Shown in pieces: positions 24,386-32,169 of a stretch of 64,000 bases of DNA (within the stretch, counting starts at the first letter, position 1; every line of letters begins with the position of its first letter). Source of the stretch: LH-M37 sp032251315. GTDB taxonomy: Bacteria > Pseudomonadota > Gammaproteobacteria > SZUA-229. The translations under genes were made by a program, and so were the position numbers. The stretch lies in the NCBI GenBank assembly GCA_032251315.1, contig JAVVEE010000001.1, positions 88,577 through 152,576 on the forward strand. The letters are read 5' to 3'. The notes under the pieces are model-generated. The model had not been told where the DNA came from. It saw nothing but the letters and a program-made list of their open reading frames with translations, and made no database searches.

Positions 24386-26560
24386 CTAAACCCGCCAGAT
24401 CTTTAACACATTAGGCACTTTTCTCAGACGGCGCATAATGTTGGCCAGATGCACACGTCCCTGCAAGCTGATTTGATATGACATGGTGGTGGTAAAACCG
24501 TCACGATCCTCAACCTCAATATCTTCGATATCGGCACCTTCATCTGAAATAATAGTAGCGGTTCTCGCCAGTACGCCCGGCTTGTTGGCTACATCCATGC
24601 GGACACGGCAGCTGAAATTACCTTCAGCATTTTCCGCCCATTGCACATCAATGCATTTATCCACTTCGGCGCGTATCTGACTAATATTTTTACAGTTTTC
24701 CCGATGCACAACGATGCCTCGACCCTTGCTCAAAATACCGATAATGTCATCGCCGGGTATGGGAGAGCAGCATTTGCCGTAGTACACCACCATGCCTTCG
24801 GTACCATCAATCGCCAGTGGCGACTGCGATCTCATTTCGCGGGTCTCTTCTGCATCGCTCTGTGCAATTCGTTCCGGCACCAGACGTCTCACTACCAGGC
24901 TGGCCGAACGATTACCCATACCCACATCTTCCAGCAATTCCGTGACCGACTTGAAGCCATATTCGTCCAGTACCGTTTTCATGGATTTTTCGGGCACATC
25001 TTCCAGTCGCAGTCCCAGACTTTTCAGGCAGCGCTCCAGCAATCGGCGACCCTGTGAGATCGCTTCGTCCGCCTGCATGTTGCTCAGGTAGCTTCGAATA
25101 TTACTGCGTGCCTTAACCGTCACCACATAATTCAGCCAGGCGGGACTGGGGCGCGCTGTTGGTGAAGTGATAATTTCAACGGTCTGGCCGCTATACAGAG
25201 GTATATTGAGTGGCGCATAGGTATGATCAAGCTTGGCCGCCACACAACTGTTGCCGATGTCGGTGTGTACGGCGTAGGCAAAATCCACCGGCGTGGCGTT
25301 ACGCGGCAGTTTGATAATGTCGCCTTCTGGGGTGTACACATAAACTTCGTCGTGGAACAGATCGACTTTTACGTTTTCCAGAAACTCCAGCGAATCACCC
25401 GCGGACTGCTGCATCTCCAGAATACCGGTCAGCCAGTCGCGTGCCCGCGCATGGGCACTGGTTACCCCTGATTCACCGGATGATTTATACACCCAGTGTG
25501 CCGCGATGCCACTTTCGGCATAGACATCCATTTCATCGGTACGAATCTGCACCTCCATGGGAATGCCATGCGGGCCATAAAGCGCGGTATGTAGCGATTG
25601 ATATCCGTTGCTCTTGGGGATGGCGATGTAGTCTTTGAATCTTCCGGGTATGGGCTTGAATAAATTGTGCACCACGCCCAGCACCCGATAGCATTCGTCG
25701 ACCGTATCCACCAGCACCCGGATAGCGTAGACATCAAAGACTTTATTGAACGACAGATGTTTATCGCGCATCTTCTGATACAGGCTGAACAGGTGTTTTT
25801 TGCGCTTCTGCACTTCGGCATCCAGCCCCATTTCATTGAGCCGGGTGACCAGGGCTTTGTCGATTTTATTGATCACCTCCTTGCGATGGCCGCTGGCTTT
25901 ATCGATAGCATGTTCCAGCACCCTGTAGCGCATCGGGTACATCGCTTTCAGCACCAGATCTTCCATTTCATGGCGCATGGTATAAATGCCCAGTCGATTG
26001 GCGATAGGGATATAAATTTCGAGCGTCTCTTTGGCAATGCGCCGCCGCTTGTCGGGGCGCAAAGGACCGAGGGTACGCATATTATGCAGACGGTCCGCCA
26101 GCTTGATCAGGATAACGCGGATATCTTTCGCCATCGCCAACAACACTTTCTGGATGTTTTCGGCCTGCTGCTCGATCTTGTTTTTGAACTTGATATGGGT
26201 GAGCTTGCTGACGCCATCGACCAGATGCGCCACATCTTCACCAAAGGTCTTTTCGATGGCCTTGCGCGTCGCCGGCGTGTCTTCGAGCACGTCGTGCAAA
26301 ATGCAGGCGACAATGCTCTTCACATCCATGTGCATGGATGCAAGAATTCTTGCTACGGCTAGCGGGTGATAGATATAAGGTTCGCCTGACTGGCGCACCT
26401 GTCCTTCATGAGCTTGCGCACCAAACAGATACGCCTGATAGACTTCCTGAACTTGCTCCGCTTCCATGTAGGTGCCGACAAGTTCACACAATTCCGAGAT
26501 CAGAAACCGGCTATCAATGCCTTCCGCAATTTTATTGTCGCCGTTAACGGGTTCTGACAT
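24386..26560 (-). CDS. spoT: Bifunctional (p)ppGpp synthetase/hydrolase SpoT
   Basis: Controls the stringent response alarmone. The 724-residue product has, in order, the HD hydrolase domain (HPLAVARILA and ILHDVLEDT, both catalytic His/Asp elements intact), the synthetase domain (YQSLHTALYGPHGIPMEVQI), the TGS domain (VYTPEGDIIKLPRNATPVDF), a helical/zinc-finger region with GKCCSPIPGDDIIGILSKG, and a C-terminal ACT domain (VANKPGVLARTATIISDEGA). An intact HD site favours the bifunctional SpoT type over RelA. It is the third gene of a gmk-rpoZ-spoT operon, 20 bp after rpoZ. Confidence 0.95.
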   Translation of the reverse strand: MSEPVNGDNKIAEGIDSRFLISELCELVGTYMEAEQVQEVYQAYLFGAQAHEGQVRQSGEPYIYHPLAVARILASMHMDVKSIVACILHDVLEDTPATRKAIEKTFGEDVAHLVDGVSKLTHIKFKNKIEQQAENIQKVLLAMAKDIRVILIKLADRLHNMRTLGPLRPDKRRRIAKETLEIYIPIANRLGIYTMRHEMEDLVLKAMYPMRYRVLEHAIDKASGHRKEVINKIDKALVTRLNEMGLDAEVQKRKKHLFSLYQKMRDKHLSFNKVFDVYAIRVLVDTVDECYRVLGVVHNLFKPIPGRFKDYIAIPKSNGYQSLHTALYGPHGIPMEVQIRTDEMDVYAESGIAAHWVYKSSGESGVTSAHARARDWLTGILEMQQSAGDSLEFLENVKVDLFHDEVYVYTPEGDIIKLPRNATPVDFAYAVHTDIGNSCVAAKLDHTYAPLNIPLYSGQTVEIITSPTARPSPAWLNYVVTVKARSNIRSYLSNMQADEAISQGRRLLERCLKSLGLRLEDVPEKSMKTVLDEYGFKSVTELLEDVGMGNRSASLVVRRLVPERIAQSDAEETREMRSQSPLAIDGTEGMVVYYGKCCSPIPGDDIIGILSKGRGIVVHRENCKNISQIRAEVDKCIDVQWAENAEGNFSCRVRMDVANKPGVLARTATIISDEGADIEDIEVEDRDGFTTTMSYQISLQGRVHLANIMRRLRKVPNVLKIWRV

Positions 26561-26580
26561 CAGAACTATTAAATCGCTGT

Positions 26581-26844
26581 TTACTGCCTGTCAAAATCCT
26601 GTAGATCCCCTTCGATCAAGGCATCGACATCATCCTGGCGAATGACGGCCTGTGTCAGCACCTCTTCGTTAATCAGGTTCTCTGCAATTTCACGCAAAGC
26701 CAGTACGGTAGGCTTGTCATTTTCAACCGGCAACAAGGGATCCGCGCCCATGGCTAACTGGCGCGCACGGCGTGTCGCCACCAATACCAGGTCAAAGCGG
26801 TTGTCTACATAATCCAGGCAATCTTCTACAGTTAAACGTGCCAT
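26581..26844 (-). CDS. rpoZ: RNA polymerase omega subunit
   Basis: 87-residue omega subunit that assists RNA polymerase assembly and forms part of a ppGpp site. Conserved N-terminus MARLTVEDCLDYVDNRFDLV and ATRRARQL are present, then LALREIAENLINEEVL. Lies between gmk and spoT, an ancient gammaproteobacterial arrangement. Confidence 0.95.
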   Translation of the reverse strand: MARLTVEDCLDYVDNRFDLVLVATRRARQLAMGADPLLPVENDKPTVLALREIAENLINEEVLTQAVIRQDDVDALIEGDLQDFDRQ

Positions 26845-26879
26845 CTTGTGTCATACTCCAGTTAATTCTAAAAAAACCA

Positions 26880-27503
26880 CTAAACTTCTGTGGCCAGTAA
26901 CTCTGCCAGTAAATCTGCATGCTGTTGCTGCTGAAAATCTTTTAACAGCCGATTACTGACAAAGATGGCAGACAGCTCTTTTTTTGCCTGCTCAAATTCA
27001 TCATTGATCACTATATAATCAAACTCATCATAATGCGACATCTCACTGACCGCATCGCGCATGCGCCGTTCGATGAGGGCATCGTCATCCTGACCGCGTT
27101 TCTGCAGGCGCTGCTTCAGGGCGACAACGCTGGGCGGCAGAATGTAGATGCTTTTACAGCCGTCGACCAGCTGCCTGACCTGACGCGCTCCCTGCCAGTC
27201 TATTTCCAGAATGACGTCCTTGCCTTTCTGCCGCTGCGCCTCAATGCTCTGGCGCGAAGTGCCGTAATGATTATCAAACACCTGCGCATACTCCAGAAAA
27301 AGACCCTGATCCACCATTTTTACAAAGGTTTTTTCATCGACAAAATGATAATCCACTCCATCCTGTTCGCCGGGGCGCATGACACGCGTGGTATGTGACA
27401 CCGAGACTTCAACCTCAGGTCGATCTGCCACCAACGCAGAAACCAGACTGCTCTTACCGGCACCCGAAGGCGCTGAAATGATGTATAAATTACCTTGTGT
27501 CAC
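26880..27503 (-). CDS. gmk: Guanylate kinase
   Basis: Phosphorylates GMP to GDP. The 207-residue product has the P-loop SAPSGAGKSSLVSALV at the N-terminus, the GMP-binding region SVSHTTRVMRPGEQDGVDYH and EYAQVFDNHYGTS, and the lid region KRGQDDDALIERRM. First gene of gmk-rpoZ-spoT on the minus strand, just downstream of the tRNA-Pro gene. Confidence 0.96.
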   Translation of the reverse strand: MTQGNLYIISAPSGAGKSSLVSALVADRPEVEVSVSHTTRVMRPGEQDGVDYHFVDEKTFVKMVDQGLFLEYAQVFDNHYGTSRQSIEAQRQKGKDVILEIDWQGARQVRQLVDGCKSIYILPPSVVALKQRLQKRGQDDDALIERRMRDAVSEMSHYDEFDYIVINDEFEQAKKELSAIFVSNRLLKDFQQQQHADLLAELLATEV

Positions 27504-27558
27504 GGTCTTTACTCTGTTTTAACGTGAGTCGACCACCATAATAGTTGATCGGGAAAAT

Positions 27559-27635
27559 TGGTCGGAGTGAAAGGATTTGAACCTTCGACCCCTACGTCCC
27601 GAACGTAGTACTCTACCAAGCTGAGCTACACTCCG
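27559..27635 (-). tRNA. tRNA-Pro(CGG)
   Basis: Minus-strand cloverleaf of 77 bases. The acceptor stem CGGAGTG pairs with CACTCCG, followed by A and an encoded CCA. The anticodon stem CTACG/CGTAG carries loop TTCGGGA, giving anticodon CGG for proline CCG. The T-arm has GGTTCAAATCC. Located between ispB and gmk, transcribed in the same direction as both. Confidence 0.95.
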
Positions 27636-27671
27636 AAGGGGTTATTATACTGCTTTATCCGCTTAATGAAA

Positions 27672-28667
27672 TCAGGTATTGCGCTGCACCGAAAACAAAG
27701 CCAGCAGTTCAAGCGCCTGCTTATATTCTGATTCCGGCAGGTGCGCCAGCTGTTCGATGGCCTTGTCGGCCTCCTGCTGAGCCACCGCGCGCGTGTAATC
27801 CAGTGCGCCAGTCTGCTGAATAATGGCCTGTACCTCGTCGATCATGTCGTAGCCACCCTGCTCAATGGCCTTACGAATCAGGCCGGACTGCGCCGCATCG
27901 CCGCGCTCCATGGCGTAAATCAATGGCAGGGTCGGCTTGCCCTCGGCCAGATCATCACCCACATTCTTGCCCATGTCTTCACTGCTGGAACTGTAATCGA
28001 GAACATCATCAATCAGCTGGAAGGCCGAACCCAGATGCATGCCGTAAAGCCCGATAGCGTCCTCTTCCTCTCGCGGGCGTTCGCATAATACCGCGCCCAG
28101 ACGCGTCGCGGCTTCAAATAACTTGGCCGTTTTGCAGTGTATGACCTGCCGGTAACGTGCTTCGGTGGTTTCGGCGTCATGCACATTGAGCAGCTGCATC
28201 ACCTCGCCTTCGGCGATCACATTGGTGGTATGAGCCAGTATCTCCATGACGCGCATGCTCTTCACATCCACCATCATTTCAAAGGCCCGGGAATAGAGAA
28301 AATCACCCACCAGCACGCTGGCGGCGTTGCCGAACATGGCGTTGGCGGTTTCACGGCCACGGCGCATATCGGACTCATCGACCACGTCATCGTGCAGCAG
28401 GGTGGCGGTGTGAATAAACTCGATGATCGCTGCCAGCAGCTGGTGTTTGTCGCCCTCGTAACCGTAGGCGCGCGCCGCCAGCACCGCCAGCATGGGCCGC
28501 AGCCGCTTGCCGCCGGAGTCGATAATATAGTGCCCGAGCTGATTCACCAGAGTAACGTCTGAACTGAGGCGTTCGCGAATGACCTTATTAACGGCCGCCA
28601 TGTCATCACGGCTGAGCGCGATCACCGGCTCAATGCTTAAACTGGAATCTTTCTTGTTTTCAGACAC
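27672..28667 (-). CDS. ispB: Octaprenyl diphosphate synthase
   Basis: Trans-polyprenyl synthase making the side chain of ubiquinone or menaquinone. The 331-residue product has the first Asp-rich motif HDDVVDESDMRRG, the second DDVLDYSSSSEDMGKNVGDD, GGKRLRPML for diphosphate binding and EGEVMQLLN. Chain length (C40 or similar) is inferred from the family. Divergent from rplU, as in E. coli, with a good minus-strand promoter at 28701-28730. Confidence 0.94.
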   Translation of the reverse strand: MSENKKDSSLSIEPVIALSRDDMAAVNKVIRERLSSDVTLVNQLGHYIIDSGGKRLRPMLAVLAARAYGYEGDKHQLLAAIIEFIHTATLLHDDVVDESDMRRGRETANAMFGNAASVLVGDFLYSRAFEMMVDVKSMRVMEILAHTTNVIAEGEVMQLLNVHDAETTEARYRQVIHCKTAKLFEAATRLGAVLCERPREEEDAIGLYGMHLGSAFQLIDDVLDYSSSSEDMGKNVGDDLAEGKPTLPLIYAMERGDAAQSGLIRKAIEQGGYDMIDEVQAIIQQTGALDYTRAVAQQEADKAIEQLAHLPESEYKQALELLALFSVQRNT

Positions 28668-28700
28668 TTAATTACCATCAAATCACCCTAAAGAGTGCGC

Positions 28701-28730
28701 ATCCTATGTAGGCAGGTGCTATAGTGTCAA
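28701..28730 (-). promoter_or_regulatory. Sigma-70 promoter for ispB
   Basis: On the minus strand TTGACA (28730-28725), an 18-base spacer, then TAGGAT (28706-28701). The predicted start is about 27 bases before the ispB ATG. Confidence 0.7.
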
Positions 28731-28800
28731 GCTTAAGCTTTGTAAAGCGCTTATCTTCCCATCTTTTATCAATAAAAGTCGGGTAATGACGCTCATACAC

Positions 28801-28829
28801 TTGCCACACGGCGGCGTTGCCGGTACAAT
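28801..28829 (+). promoter_or_regulatory. Sigma-70 promoter for rplU-rpmA
   Basis: TTGCCA (28801-28806), a 17-base spacer and TACAAT (28824-28829), close to consensus. The start site should be about 30 bases before the rplU ATG, with GGAG at 28855-28858. Confidence 0.8.
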
Positions 28830-28865
28830 CTGCGCCCTTTCTGTTAACGATTTTGGAGAAAACCC

Positions 28866-29177
28866 ATGTACGCTGTAGTCAGCACGGGTGGAAAACAGTA
28901 CCGACTTACTCAAGGCGAAGTGCTTCGCGTTGAGAAACTGGACGCTGAAGAAGGTACAACTGTCGAACTGGACAAAGTACTGATGATCGCCGATGGCGAC
29001 AAATTAAATATTGGTGCCCCGCTGATTGAAGGCGGCAAGGTGTCTGTTGTTATCAAGTCACACGGTCGCGGCAAAAAAGTCGAGATCATGAAATTCAGAC
29101 GTCGTAAACACCACCAGAAACGCACCGGTCACCGTCAGTCTTATACTGAAATTGAAGTGACTGGCATTTCTGCTTAG
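28866..29177 (+). CDS. rplU: 50S ribosomal protein L21
   Basis: 103-residue 23S rRNA-binding protein. Starts MYAVVSTGGKQYRL and has the C-terminal signature FRRRKHHQKRTGHRQSYTEI. First gene of the rplU-rpmA pair, followed after 29 bp by rpmA. Confidence 0.98.
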   Translation: MYAVVSTGGKQYRLTQGEVLRVEKLDAEEGTTVELDKVLMIADGDKLNIGAPLIEGGKVSVVIKSHGRGKKVEIMKFRRRKHHQKRTGHRQSYTEIEVTGISA

Positions 29178-29206
29178 TTTTAATAAATTTATAGGAGTCA
29201 TTAGCC

Positions 29207-29464
29207 ATGGCACATAAGAAAGCAGCCGGTAGTACCAGAAACGGTCGCGAGTCGGAATCCAAACGACTGGGCGTCAAAAAGTACGGCGGTGAATTAGTTA
29301 AAGCCGGTAATATCATTGTTCGTCAGCGCGGCACCAAATTTCATGCCGGCAACAATATGGGCATGGGTCGCGACCATACTCTGTTTGCCAAGGCCGATGG
29401 CCATGTTAATTTTTCCATTAACGGCATCAGAAAACGCAGAACAGTTAATATCATCCCTGCTTAA
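29207..29464 (+). CDS. rpmA: 50S ribosomal protein L27
   Basis: 85-residue ribosomal protein near the peptidyl-transferase centre. N-terminus AHKKAAGSTRNGRESESKRL without the cleavable extension found in Firmicutes; FHAGNNMGMGRDHTLFA is the core signature. A hairpin terminator follows 27 bp after the stop. Confidence 0.98.
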   Translation: MAHKKAAGSTRNGRESESKRLGVKKYGGELVKAGNIIVRQRGTKFHAGNNMGMGRDHTLFAKADGHVNFSINGIRKRRTVNIIPA

Positions 29465-29491
29465 GGCGATCCGTCACAGTTCTGTGAAGAA

Positions 29492-29517
29492 AAAAGCCCC
29501 ACTCAGGGGCTTTTTTT
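29492..29517 (+). terminator. Intrinsic terminator after rpmA
   Basis: AAGCCCC and GGGGCTT around loop ACTCA, followed by a run of seven T. The run of A ahead of the stem would also allow activity on the other strand. Confidence 0.9.
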
Positions 29518-29577
29518 GTACTTGGATTTCAACAAATAACTATACTCACATCAGATCAATACTGAACGGTTAATATC

Positions 29578-30591
29578 ATGCGTTTCATCGACGAAGTTAC
29601 AATCAAGGTCATCGCTGGCGATGGCGGCACCGGTGCCGTCAGTTTTCGTCGTGAAAAATTCATTCCTTTCGGCGGCCCCGATGGTGGCGACGGCGGTGAT
29701 GGTGGCAGCGTTTATCTGGTGGGTGATGACAATCTGAACACCCTGGTCGATTTTCGACATATTCGCACCTATACCGCTGAAGCCGGTAAACGCGGCGCAG
29801 GCCGGGGCATGACCGGGCGCGGCGGTGACGACCTGTTCATTCCGGTACCGGTGGGCACGCTGATTTTTGATGAAGATACGGATGAACAGCTGGGCGATAT
29901 TACCGAACCGGGGCAGAAGATCATGGTCGCTCATGGCGGCTGGCATGGGCTGGGCAACATTCGCTTTAAAAGCTCTATTAATCAGGCGCCCCGCAAATGC
30001 ACCCCCGGCTCCCCGGGCGAGCGCCGACAGCTGCGCCTGGAGCTCAAGGTACTGGCCGATGTCGGTCTGCTGGGCATGCCCAACGCCGGCAAGTCCACCT
30101 TTATTCGCGCAGTCTCGGCGGCGCGCCCCAAGGTCGCCGATTACCCCTTCACCACCCTGGTGCCGAACCTCGGCGTAGTACGCGTCGGCGTTCACCAGAG
30201 TTTTGTGATAGCGGATATCCCGGGACTGATTGAAGGCGCTTCTGATGGCGCAGGGCTGGGCATTCAGTTTCTCAAGCACCTCTCCCGCACTCAGCTGCTG
30301 CTGCATATTGTCGACGTTTCCCCGCCTGATGGCAGCGACCCGGTCGATGATGCGAAAAAAATTCTGAGCGAACTTGAAAAATACAGCCAGGAGCTCATCG
30401 ACAAGGAGCGCTGGCTGGTGCTGAACAAAACCGACCTGCTGTCCGAAGATGAACTGGCCGACAAACTGAAGAGCATTACCCAGGCGCTTAACTGGACAGG
30501 CCCGGTTTATACCATTTCGGCATTAAGTAAAAGCGGTACTCAGGAGATTGTCTACGACATCATGAAACATCTGGAACGCAGTGATGACTGA
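29578..30591 (+). CDS. obgE: GTPase ObgE/CgtA
   Basis: Ribosome-associated GTPase acting in 50S assembly and stress control. Of 337 residues, the Gly-rich Obg fold covers about 1-158 (GGPDGGDGGDGGSVYLVGDD) and the G domain about 160-330, with G1 GMPNAGKST, G3 DIPGLIEGA and G4 NKTDLL. No long C-terminal extension. Begins after the rpmA terminator, so it needs its own promoter; TATACT at 29541-29546 is a candidate -10 without a good -35. The end overlaps proB by 8 bp. Confidence 0.96.
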   Translation: MRFIDEVTIKVIAGDGGTGAVSFRREKFIPFGGPDGGDGGDGGSVYLVGDDNLNTLVDFRHIRTYTAEAGKRGAGRGMTGRGGDDLFIPVPVGTLIFDEDTDEQLGDITEPGQKIMVAHGGWHGLGNIRFKSSINQAPRKCTPGSPGERRQLRLELKVLADVGLLGMPNAGKSTFIRAVSAARPKVADYPFTTLVPNLGVVRVGVHQSFVIADIPGLIEGASDGAGLGIQFLKHLSRTQLLLHIVDVSPPDGSDPVDDAKKILSELEKYSQELIDKERWLVLNKTDLLSEDELADKLKSITQALNWTGPVYTISALSKSGTQEIVYDIMKHLERSDD

Positions 30592-31699
30592 GCGAAAAAA
30601 GCTGGGCGATTCGAAACGCTGGGTGATTAAAATCGGTAGCTCGCTGATCACCAATGAAGGCCAGGGACTGGACCTCAACGCCATGCAGGGCTGGGCCAGA
30701 CAGATTGCCGAGCTGCGTGATCAGGGCAAGGAGATCGTGCTGGTCTCCTCCGGCGCGGTGGCCGAAGGCATGGCGCGCATGGGCTGGAGCAAACGCCCGC
30801 GTGCGCTGCATAAGCTGCAGGCCGCGGCCGCCCTCGGCCAGATGGGGCTGATCCAGCAATTTGAGTCCTGCTTCCAGTTACACAAAATTCATACCGCCCA
30901 GGTGCTGCTGACCCACGACGATCTGTCGAATCGCCAGCGCTACCTCAACGCGCGCAGCACGCTGCGCACCCTGCTTTCGCTCGGCGCGATACCGATCATC
31001 AATGAAAACGATACCGTCGCCACCGATGAGATTCGCTTTGGCGACAACGACACCCTGGCGGCGCTGGTGGCCAACCTGGTTGAAGCTGATGCCGTGATTA
31101 TTCTTACTGACCAGCAGGGTGTTTATAACAAGGACCCCCGCAACCACAAGGATGCCGAGCTGATTAGCAGCGCTTACGCCGCCGATCCGGCTCTGCTCGA
31201 AATGGCGGGTGCGGGCAGCCATCTGGGTTGCGGCGGCATGCGCACCAAGATCACCGCCGCCCGGCGCGCCGCGCGATCGGGTGCCGCCACCCTCATCGCT
31301 TCCGGTGCCGCCGAGGATGTGCTGCTCAGAGTAGCGCGCAGTGAAAACATCGGCACCCTGCTTAGCCCCGATAACAGCCCTGTCGCTGCCCGCAAACAGT
31401 GGCTGGCCAACCAGCTGTCCGCACGGGGCACTCTGGAGCTTGACGACGGTGCCTGTCGCGCTCTCAGCCGAAGCAGCCTGCTGGCGGTGGGCGTGACCGC
31501 TGTCACCGGTGATTTTCAGCGCGGCGACGTAGTCACCTGTATAGATAGTGAGGGCAACGAAATCGCCCGCGGACTGATTAATTACGATTCAGACGAAGTT
31601 GAACGCATCATGGGGCACGCCAGCAGTGAAATTGAAACCCTGCTGGGCTACATCGATGAACCTGAACTGATTCACCGCGATAACCTGGTACTGCTGTAA
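30584..31699 (+). CDS. proB: Glutamate 5-kinase
   Basis: First enzyme of proline synthesis from glutamate. The 371-residue product has the amino-acid-kinase domain (WVIKIGSSLITNEG, VLVSSGAVAEGM, IPIINENDTVATDEI, GGMRTKITAARRA) and a C-terminal PUA domain from about residue 280 (SRSSLLAVGVTAVTGDFQRG). I use the ATG at 30584, overlapping obgE by 8 bp; a GTG one codon earlier is also possible. No proA follows; the gene ends at a strong bidirectional terminator. Confidence 0.95.
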   Translation: MTERKKLGDSKRWVIKIGSSLITNEGQGLDLNAMQGWARQIAELRDQGKEIVLVSSGAVAEGMARMGWSKRPRALHKLQAAAALGQMGLIQQFESCFQLHKIHTAQVLLTHDDLSNRQRYLNARSTLRTLLSLGAIPIINENDTVATDEIRFGDNDTLAALVANLVEADAVIILTDQQGVYNKDPRNHKDAELISSAYAADPALLEMAGAGSHLGCGGMRTKITAARRAARSGAATLIASGAAEDVLLRVARSENIGTLLSPDNSPVAARKQWLANQLSARGTLELDDGACRALSRSSLLAVGVTAVTGDFQRGDVVTCIDSEGNEIARGLINYDSDEVERIMGHASSEIETLLGYIDEPELIHRDNLVLL

Positions 31700-31714
31700 A
31701 ACCTTTTTACCATG

Positions 31715-31752
31715 GCCGAAAAAAAGCCGGTATTAACCGGCTTTTTTTCGGC
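31715..31752. terminator. Bidirectional terminator between proB and rpsT
   Basis: A perfect 17-bp inverted repeat (31715-31731 and 31736-31752) around loop ATTA. The core is GCCGGT/ACCGGC, flanked by A7 and T7, so it reads as an intrinsic terminator from both strands. Confidence 0.92.
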
Positions 31753-31767
31753 TGATGCAAACAAAGC

Positions 31768-32028
31768 TTACATTGCGCGAATATTGCTGTTCAATCTGCT
31801 CTTATGGCGTGATGCCTTATTAAGGTGAATCAGTCCTTTACCGGCCATATGGTCGATAACGGGACAAGCCTCTTTATAAGCTGATTCCGCCGCTGCCTTA
31901 TCGCCAGCTGCAATCGCGTAATAAACTTTCTTGATACAAGTGCGCATCATTGAACGGTCGCCTACATTACGAGTACGACGCATTACTGCCTGACGGGCGC
32001 GCTTTTTTGCTGATGATGTATTTGCCAC
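31768..32028 (-). CDS. rpsT: 30S ribosomal protein S20
   Basis: 86-residue 16S rRNA-binding protein. N-terminus ANTSSAKKRARQAVMRRTRN and C-terminus IHLNKASRHKSRLNSNI match the family. The start codon is GTG at 32028-32026, preceded by AGG; a non-AUG start is a known feature of rpsT in E. coli, where it is tied to autoregulation. Convergent with proB and divergent from murJ. Confidence 0.96.
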   Translation of the reverse strand: MANTSSAKKRARQAVMRRTRNVGDRSMMRTCIKKVYYAIAAGDKAAAESAYKEACPVIDHMAGKGLIHLNKASRHKSRLNSNIRAM

Positions 32029-32157
32029 GAATAAAGACCTGTCTATCTAAAAAAGAGCGCGTAAAATGCCAGTTTTAACCGGTTTTGTCAACCGAAATTC
32101 GATAGAATGCACGTTCTGTGAATAATTTTCACTAAATAACCCGCATTACACCCAGAC

Positions 32158-32162
32158 AGGAG
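32158..32162 (+). promoter_or_regulatory. Ribosome-binding site pointing to a CTG start for murJ
   Basis: AGGAG lies seven bases before an in-frame CTG at 32170. No ATG, GTG or TTG lies at a matching distance. Confidence 0.6.
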
Positions 32163-32169
32163 CCCGAAG

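Noticed and set aside
25667..26362. 231-residue frame antisense to spoT
   Set aside because: Entirely within the well-supported spoT gene and without protein-family features.
29551..30306. 251-residue frame antisense to obgE
   Set aside because: Shadow of obgE; Gly-rich obgE codons give long antisense frames.
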